Shown piece by piece: positions 56,518 through 64,000 of a DNA stretch of 64,000 bases (its first letter is position 1; each line of letters opens with the position of its first letter). Source of the DNA: Paramarasmius palmivorus (taxonomy: Eukaryota; Basidiomycota; Agaricomycetes; Agaricales; Marasmiaceae); assembly GCA_037176845.1 (NCBI GenBank), contig JAYKXP010000023.1, positions 558,001-622,000 on the forward strand. The letters are read 5' to 3'. Both the position numbers and the translations under genes were made by a program. The notes under the pieces were generated by a model. That model saw nothing but the letters and a program-made list of their open reading frames with translations, was not told the origin of the DNA and ran no database searches.

Positions 56518-58876
56518 GAAAAATGAGAAGATGCTCCGAGAAGGACGTGAAAGGCGGCGATATGCTACGAAAGGAGGAGAAAGCAGAGGATAAGATCAAC
56601 GAGCGCCGCGTCAGTTTTTAAAGTAGCTCAGCCTACGCGTGGTGAAGGAAATCGGCCACACGATACAGCAATGCACGGGCCTTCAGAGCTTGGACATTTC
56701 CATATTCGGCAAAAATATTGTGGCTCAACTGTCCAAGCTGCACTGTCACCGGCGGGCATTTTGATCTACCAGACGCTGCATGACTCAGTCACGGCTTTAC
56801 AATAAAGCATCAGGAGTGAAAAATCCAGGCGGAGGCTCAGGCTCTTGAGAACGGGAAGAGATCTTAGCCAAGACATCTTGCTTTCGGAGACCCTGCATTC
56901 TCGAGCGTCGTCAGAACATTTAACTTGCATGCCACGTTGACTTCGTTGTTCGATCTCAAGCCTGAGCCACATCCAAAAGTATGATAATAAAGAGGTCAAG
57001 AGAAAGAAGGGGATGAGATAGGATACAGGAAACGGCAGTATCAGGCAGCAGCTCCGTCTTACGGATGAGGAGTTTGTAAGAATGGTAAAGGGAAAAGGTA
57101 AACGAGAATTTGCACTGTAAATGGGCATGAACAAGATGATATTAATAGTCATAAGATGCGGGGGAGTCCTTGGCTAGTATCCATCCATGCCTTGTCTTTA
57201 TTCCAATGGGATTGTGGGCTGTCGAATTCCTGTTCGCAACCTGGATGAGAGGTATCGCTAGATTGTGGTAGCAGGTATCCGCATCGACTCCGCAGCAATC
57301 AAAGCACCTGAATAGTTAAGGAGAGAATCCCTGAGAATCCCAGCCATAAGATGATCGAGAATAATGGCACGTAGTCTTTCACAGGATGTGCGATCCAGTG
57401 AAGGACAGAGGTGTGGAAGGTCCATCAGACTGGACGTTTCGAGTGTTACATGAAGCCTGAGTGATAGAACCATGTGGTTCGAGTCATTGAGAGCATCTTG
57501 TTCTGTCGTGTTGATATGAGATTAGCTGAGAAGTTCCTTGCACGAGAACATTGAACTAACACTCATGTTAACTTCACTTGGTGTTATCTTCCTAGACGTC
57601 CGAGGACGTATCAGTGCTATCACTACAGGCGAAATGATCCTTGCTTAAGTGCTCAGACACTATTCAACGACCACAGTCTCCGTGTATCTGGCAGAGAGGA
57701 GTAACACAAAATCACAAAGAATAGAATGACTCACCACTGCAAAGTACCAACAAATATCTTCTATGCCATTCTCCAAGTTTGAGATTGAGATTTAGTTGCC
57801 TCTTACTCTGACCAGATTGAAGATAAGGGCGTGAGCCTCCGGTATACTGCATAGGACGCACGATGCGGAAATATCATTTCCGAAGGCTCAGGGCTCATAC
57901 TGCCGCAGTGGAACTGTGTTAACCATCTACTTGGGATAGAAAGTAATCCAGGGGATACAGAACAGGATCACCCACAAGAATAGTTGTAAGCCATGGTCCG
58001 TCACGGTGGATCATTCCCCGTATCCTTGGTGTCCACCTCTGGTCTTCCTCAGACTAGGTTCCATCTACTGAAGCAACGTGCCAGTGGTATATCTGGAGAT
58101 TTGGGGGCTGAGCGCTGAAATACAAAAGGAATGAAATGAGCATGGTTGACGATTGTGTTCAGGAAGGAAAGTTACCACGTGGCAGATTTTGTACAAGGTC
58201 CTGCCCTAAAGCGATCCCGAATTTGAACCAAAGGTTTTTTTTAGCTTATCCTTACGGACTCTGGTACATATGCATCTTTGAGAACAAAAAATTATTCCTC
58301 AGGGCAAGGATCTTCGCGTCTGCTACCTTTCAAGTTTTTTTTTTAAAGAGAAGTACGTACAAAAAATCATCGAGGAAAAGCAATGCACTTGGAACGATTT
58401 CGGATCATCGGTCCCGAATGCTTACTCCAAGTCCGTTACCGGTGTCACCCGGGCCGCTCTTGTGGTGGCGTTGCAAAAAAGTTGAAAAACGCAGGCCGCT
58501 GGCGTGGACTATGCAACCTTCCTTGACATTTGACTCTGTTGTAGTTGCTTCGAAAGCTAGGATAGAGGAAACAAACACAGGGACCTAGTAGATTTCGGTA
58601 GCATTCAGATAGTGGTCAGAGACCTACTGACTTAGGAGATGGACAGGGTACAGTCTATATTCCTCCATCATACGAAGAGGCGAGATGATTGCAAGATGTG
58701 CGAGCATATTGTATAGTATATATTCAATATTCTGGACTTCAACTGCAGTCGTATTACCCGTAACCACGAGCTGGAACATATGGCAACGGAATTATTCCGG
58801 CAGGCACGTGTCTCGGACGGTCTAAGAAAATTTGCCGAGGCCTTTCTTTGTCCTGAACCGTCACCTTGTTTAAACC
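56518..58876. other. Gene-poor stretch
   Basis: Upstream of the HMG-box gene. Minus-strand frames at 56766-57152 and 57258-57473 (VLSLRLHVTLETSSLMDLPH, later RLRAIILDHLMAG) have some protein-like character but no family match and no workable splice connection. Several T/A runs occur near 58230-58360. No repeat or RNA was recognised. Confidence 0.3.
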
Positions 58877-60102
58877 ATGGAGGGCCTCGCGTCAGCTTTC
58901 TCGGGTTTCCCTGGGTCAGTACTCGATTTGGTTGCTATAATCTTTCTTAGCTTGTGTTAATCTGCATTTACAGCTTCAGCCCGATGATGATGATGAATCG
59001 CTCCGAAACCTGCGCAACACGTCGTCTCAGTCAATGTACGGGATTTGGAATCTCCATGAACGATATCACCCAAAAGTTTCATCGAGACCCTGAAGATGCA
59101 TCGGACCTCACTCGGATGGACTTCTTTGCGCGGAAGGCAGTGATCGAACAGGTCGAAGAGTGGTGCGATGAGATGGAGGAGAAGCCTGAGCTCATTCATG
59201 AAAACAAATGGACGCCGATCTTGTATCTCTATGAAGTGCGTTTTTCACCATGGGGTTGGTCACAGATAGTATTCATATCCAACGCTATAGATAGTCAAAA
59301 GCTCGGCTAAACGCGAGGTGAAGCCTCAGCTACCCTGTCATAAAAATTGCTCATACGACTTTATCCTCTAGCGAGACTGGGGCCATTTGGTGTTTACAGA
59401 CAATACTTTGTCCCATTTCCTCATCGTCATGATATTCCCCCCAGAATGCAACTGCGGAAACCTCTCACACCACGACTATGACGCGCTCACCCGATATCAT
59501 GCCGACCGCTTCATGTCGTTGGTGACATACTTACACTTGGAGTGGGACCAAGGGAACGCACCATCTTGGCGAGTCTCCGTCAAACTCTAGATCGTTGATA
59601 TATTCATGTCCTTTACAGGGTTCGAGCAACTTACACAACTATGGCCGACAACTTCAAACTGAATCCGGATTTCCTCGGTAAATTTCACGAACCTGAGGCG
59701 ACTACAATGGCAACGGGTCGCCCCATCTTTCACGTCCCCGCGGATAAATTCATCCCAACTCTTCTCGAAAGCGAATTGGAGAAGATCGACAACGTCGTTT
59801 CCCAGTCCAGGTACAGCAAACGTTCCCCTACAAGCGCTCGGGATAAAGTCTTAGGCACCAAGGAAGGAAGGCCCGCAGTCTCCGGTGCTTGGAAGGGAAG
59901 GAACCCCAGACAATGCTCGTTTTGTGAGAAGGTTAGCCGGGACAAGGACCTGCAAAAGTGTTCGAGGTGCAAATTAGTATTCTACTGTGGAAAGGAATGG
60001 TAAGTGTTACCTACACATGCTAAGGATAGTACCCTAATGTGTCAATATCATAGTCAACGTATGGCTTGGCCTTCACACAAGCTATTCTGCAAGACAGTGT
60101 GA
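58877..60102 (+). CDS. MYND-type zinc-finger protein
   Basis: Exons 58877-58914, 58974-59235, 59372-59572, about 59619-59999 and 60054-60102. The C-terminal MYND finger is complete: CSFCEKVSRDKDLQKCSRCK, then VFYCGKECQRMAWPSHKLFC, with the expected CxxC/CxxC/YC..EC/H..C ligands. The preceding 280 residues are helical and of unknown fold, with segments such as EQVEEWCDEMEEKPELI and YLYERDWGHLVFTDNTL. MYND fingers mediate protein contacts, often with Pro-rich partners; mushroom genomes hold many such proteins of unknown role. The join between exon 3 (phase 0 at 59572) and exon 4 does not keep the MADNFKLNPDFLGKF frame, so either a splice site is misread or an indel is present. Confidence 0.7.
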
Positions 60103-60753
60103 GTCTTGGATGGCAGAGACGAGGCCCTAGGAGCGGTTATTGCACATCTTGTCTCTTTGTACATAATTCTTCGCAGCGTCAGTCTTTTAAATAGAGTTCA
60201 GCCCTGTCTCAAACTCCACAGTCGATAGGTTTGTTTAGCAACGAATCATACGATCCAGCGGTCTTGTATATATACATTCGGTAACTTCAATAGATTCGAC
60301 AGAAATCTGTGTGGAAGCAACAGCTGAGTAGCCATTCAGTAATAAAGCTGGCTTCATTCGTGTTGGACAAGAAGGACGGCGGAGACGTCATGTTCACTAA
60401 GATGTTCTTTCGCCACATTATAGGTGTTATAGATATGCTTGACAGGTCGCTCTTACGGCAGATAAGCCATTCTAACTTACACTTACTCGCTGTAATGCTT
60501 GTCACGCCAAATATCAAATACTGTTCGTCCTGTATCTCCTCCATAACCTTTCGCAGTACAGGTCGCCATAGCTCGGGAAACCATGGTCTGGGGAGGCGCA
60601 TTTTGCTACCATTGGGCTTGAATTCTTAGAACGATACGTACTGTTTATTACGTGTGGCAAAATGCAATACATAATTTGTATAGGTTTTATTGTGCCGGCA
60701 AAACACGACTGGAACACGAGTTACCCTGTACTGTATCTTATCCTCTGACCACA
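60103..60753. other. Intergenic, no gene recognised
   Basis: Frames on both strands at 60287-60629 overlap each other and show no family-like features. Confidence 0.35.
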
Positions 60754-62434
60754 ATGAACCAATCCATCCTCCCAAGTATTGTCAATCTGTGAGTATTCGC
60801 AACATCCATATTCTCTAGTTCTGCCAATGATTATCCCTCAGCCCTCCGACAACACATGATCATTTATTTCGCGACCTCTCCGTAAAAGAATTGTTCAATT
60901 ATTCCAAGGTCAACAGAGCCGCGAACACCGCTGTCAGGGAGTTCTACAGGCGCGCCTTTCGGGTTGAGAATATCCTATACCCTTACTTCGACCGAGATGA
61001 CATACGGAATTTCCGAATTCTGCAGTATAGCTTTGGTATTCTCATCGGTGGCTCAACAGCATTGGCATTTTTTCAACGGTTTGCGTATGCCGGCTCCGAT
61101 CTCGACCTTTATATCGAAATTCGCTTCTGTGCTATTCTCGGACAATTCCTCGAAGAGGCAGGGTATCAGTACACTCCGGCTCAATTCGATGATTCCACGC
61201 AAGCAACGGACCTAGCAGATGCCATTGATATAGCATATACCCGAGCAACAGGGAGAAGAGAAGGAGCAAGGACACGTGCAGAACGGTACGATCTCAAGGG
61301 CATGGCAGGGGTGTTCACATTCATCCGAGACGACGGGAAGAAGATTGAGGTTATAGGGACAAGAGCAAATCCGCTAGAGGTTATCCTTGGTTATCACTCA
61401 AGTACGTCTTAATTACTTCACAAACAGTCGCGTGTCCCAACGTCTGTAATCCTCAGCCGTTGTGATGAATCTCATCGGATACTCCAATGCCATATCGTTG
61501 TATCCTCGATCCACGTTTATGGATCTCGTCTCCCTCAAACTCCATGTGCATACAAGGAAGGCTGAAGCTGCATGTAGCAAATACCAGAAAAGGGGATGGA
61601 ACATGGTATCTTTTGTGGATGCCGCCACAGCAGTCAGTCACGATTCTAATCTGCACATGTTCCCGAGATTCCTGAATGATGCGCACTGCTGGCGAGTACC
61701 TCTACTGCCACTCGACAACTTCACACCTGGGCCAGAGCATCCACATCTAGGAGATGATGACCTCTTCATGCTGCAATCATGGATGATTCACTACGAGGAG
61801 GTTGGTATCAACCGCATACTTCACAGCGAGATAGCAGGTGGGCCGTTGATACAGCCTTACTGTCTATGTTATCGTGCAGTGGAGATGGTGGAGAGCGTAG
61901 GATGCTTAAGGTGCACTAAGGATGAATGGACAAGGTATGTCAATCGTTTTGACAGGCTTACAATCATAATTGAAGCTTCCTGTATCTAGTGAAGAACCTT
62001 TCCTCGTATCGCTTTTATTGGATTGGTACCGTACCTCGAACGATGAACAGTCTTATCCTACATTGAAGAGGACTAGGGATGGATTGATCCAGGCTTACGG
62101 CAAGATCAAAACACTCTACCCTACATTTCCGTCAGAGGCCTTACCCAGTGCAACATCAGCATTTCGCCTCCACGAATTCCTTTTTGGTCTTTACGAAGAT
62201 GTACCTGGTTGTCGGGTTACAGTAAGTATCCATCGTAATTCATTGTTTTCCACCTGGCGTATTAATCTTACTGTAATCCAGATACAGTTCAATTCTGACC
62301 CGGGATATGTTGTGACGGAAGTAATAATCGACTATCCAGTTCGTCATGGTGGGATTGTGATCCAACACATTACTAGTGAAAGTCTCGCCGAACTGAAGGA
62401 TCAAAATATCACTCTCGCGTTGTGCCCGTATTAG
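60754..62434 (+). CDS. F-box-like protein with nucleotidyltransferase-type domain
   Basis: Exons 60754-60788, 60842-61401, 61457-61934, 61990-62221 and 62282-62434 sum to 485 residues, all phases matching. The N-terminus (PPTTHDHLFRDLSVKELFNY then SKVNRAANTAVREFY) resembles a short F-box. The next region has ILIGGSTALAFFQRF followed by AGSDLDLYIE, the G-S...D-x-D pattern of the nucleotidyltransferase fold. The rest contains YSNAISLYPRSTFMDLVSLK and a Cys/His-containing CLCYRAVEMVESVGCLRC and is otherwise unrecognised. Proteins of this plan are repeated in Agaricomycetes, with function unknown to me. It could be a ubiquitin-ligase adaptor carrying an inactive or active nucleotidyl-transfer domain. 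Intact. Confidence 0.7.
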
Positions 62435-64000
62435 CTGAGATACTATAGCAGCCACCGGGCTCGGTATTTCTTGGTTTATTGTCTTATAATGTAGATATAG
62501 GTAGTCTGTAACATAGACTCGGAAAAGGCCTCGTGCACGGGCTGACTGCACTTGTCCTCACCGGCATGGAATGCACGACACCATGGCCTTGGCCATGCTG
62601 TTGTCGTTATCGAAAGAACCGCATCATCTACCCGACGGTCTGCGCAGTGCGGCCCTGGTGAAGCTTAGCCAGGACATCTCAGTTTCAATAAGAAAGTACT
62701 TGATTGGTGAATGTGAACAGTGGCTAAATCCGACACTGAAAGAAACACATACAACATTCATTCAAAGTATATGCCATCTTCGATTTAATCCCCTGTATCT
62801 CCTTTTACCATCACAACGATTCCATAGTTTGCTAGCTTTATCGATTGATTTACATCCAAACATTCAATCTTCTTAGTCTGCAGGTACGTGCTTTTGGACT
62901 TACTCGTTTCCACCATTGCCTAACCCATCGATGGCCATCCAATAGAAACGTACGTGCTCCAACCGAGAGAAAAGATCAGTACGCATCAAGCAAGATCAAG
63001 CGGTGCAAGAATTCCACGATCACAATCGGATTCCTCGGCTTGCCGATAGTGAGCCTCTGATCCAATCAACTTCATGAAGTATGAGGGTCTTCATGTTTGG
63101 TATCTCTCGAAGGAGATCGAGTAACTCAAAACAAATCACAGGAAAGCCATCAAGGTCAAGCATCTTGATGTCCTTGGTGGCATCATGAGTGGTTGAAGAT
63201 ACTCGATGAACGACCAGTCGGACTCGGCTTCGTCTCTTCGAAAGACTGTACGAAGGTAGAGGTGTTTGAATGCAGGAAAATGGATAGCGCCGAGACACGT
63301 CGAAGGCAGAAAGTGGCTTTCAAACTCTGTACTGGGACCTTTGAATGACAGGATCAGGGTATGTCAATCTGGACAGGAAATAAGAAATTTCGGCACTTGT
63401 GAAGAAGATGCCATACAGCGTCGATGTTGATGCTCCGGATCGATAGATTTATGAGCTGCGCAAAGGGAACGTTTAATGCTGCAAAGCGTGTGAGGAAGAA
63501 CCGATGGTTCAGGAATACGAAGCCGCAAGCTCAATGTGGGATGATATTGAAGAGTGATGTCAAAACGTCCCTAATGAGACTATCCAGGATATCGAAGGAA
63601 AATCTGACAGATACGAGTCTCCTTCAAAAGCACCAGGAGTACAAAGGTAGCATATATGCCAAGATGTGGGGACGTACAACAAATGACGCGGATTGGTCGA
63701 GAACAAGTTGGAGGAATGAGAGTGACGAATCTGCAATCTCATCTGATAGCGAATCCTGATCTCGGATGAGTCCCCGTACAATATCCGCTATGAAGCTTGC
63801 CGTCCAAATCAAATCAATGCCGATTGCGGGCGGCACGCGAGCCGAACGGGAAAGGATATTTCTTGCATCCTTGGACGCGACTCTGCTTTCGCTTTTGAGC
63901 CTACGAATGAGTTTCGTTAGAAGCCCAAAGGGACGGAGTAGCAAGCGAGACGATGCGCCGGCATGAACAGGGATAGAATGGATTTGATCGAATTGGAGTT
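62435..64000. other. Right end, no settled gene
   Basis: Minus-strand frames hold Leu-rich pieces (DGFPVICFELLDLLREIPNM at about 63100-63170) and plus-strand frames a Ser-rich end (63424-63759). The Leu-rich piece recalls the F-box/LRR-like proteins frequent in mushrooms, but stops and unresolved splices prevent a model; it might be a pseudogene or the 3' part of a gene starting beyond the window. Confidence 0.3.

Noticed and set aside
1..64000. CRISPR arrays, bacterial-type operons or Shine-Dalgarno sites
   Set aside because: The genome is clearly eukaryotic (spliceosomal introns throughout) and no regularly spaced repeats were seen.

Overview
The window reads as a mushroom-forming basidiomycete (Agaricomycetes-type) genome. 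Almost every gene can be assembled only by removing many short GT-AG introns of about 45-60 bases, and the families seen are typical of these fungi: a basidiomycete laccase, KDZ transposase, TET/JBP dioxygenase, etherase-type glutathione transferases, an RTA1-like protein and a Marasmius-type chimerolectin relative. Gene models below come from reading codon frames across splice sites by eye. Exon junctions that keep a recognisable protein in frame are given with good confidence, and terminal exons are less certain.

Positions 1-7400 form a mobile-element island. It holds the C-terminal part of a KDZ transposase (+), a small basic-region gene tail-to-tail with it (-), a full TET/JBP-type 2-oxoglutarate/Fe(II) dioxygenase with all key residues visible (-), and two (+) genes of mushroom-specific unknown families, one with an HMG-box-like helical segment. 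This is the most interesting part of the window: a DNA transposon travelling with a candidate methylcytosine oxidase and several uncharacterised cargo genes.

Positions 7400-21500 are sparse and partly decayed. They hold an internally deleted GH76-like gene, a chimerolectin homologue whose protease catalytic positions are substituted, a secreted HNH-like protein with a lysine-rich tail, a C2H2 zinc-finger gene and a slightly abnormal tRNA-Glu. A complete laccase follows (21794-23959).

Positions 26300-32600 are a detoxification/membrane cluster on the minus strand: two tandem isoprenylcysteine-methyltransferase-like genes, an intron-containing tRNA-Ala and two tandem glutathione transferases. 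A third glutathione transferase with the same intron position lies at 46766. Positions 34300-41600 carry a DUF2235 hydrolase with a histidine-rich insert, an RTA1-like seven-helix protein, a roughly 260-base MITE with 29-base terminal inverted repeats, and an RCC1-repeat/PHD-finger fusion. After a long gene-poor stretch (41600-46750) come a TKL-type kinase, an SDR convergent with a DAO-family flavoprotein that seems frameshifted near its end, an acidic disordered protein, an HMG-box transcription factor, a MYND-finger protein and an F-box-like/nucleotidyltransferase-fold protein.

No operon-like logic is expected. The only functional groupings I infer are the transposon cargo at the left end and the tandem duplications of the methyltransferase and transferase genes.
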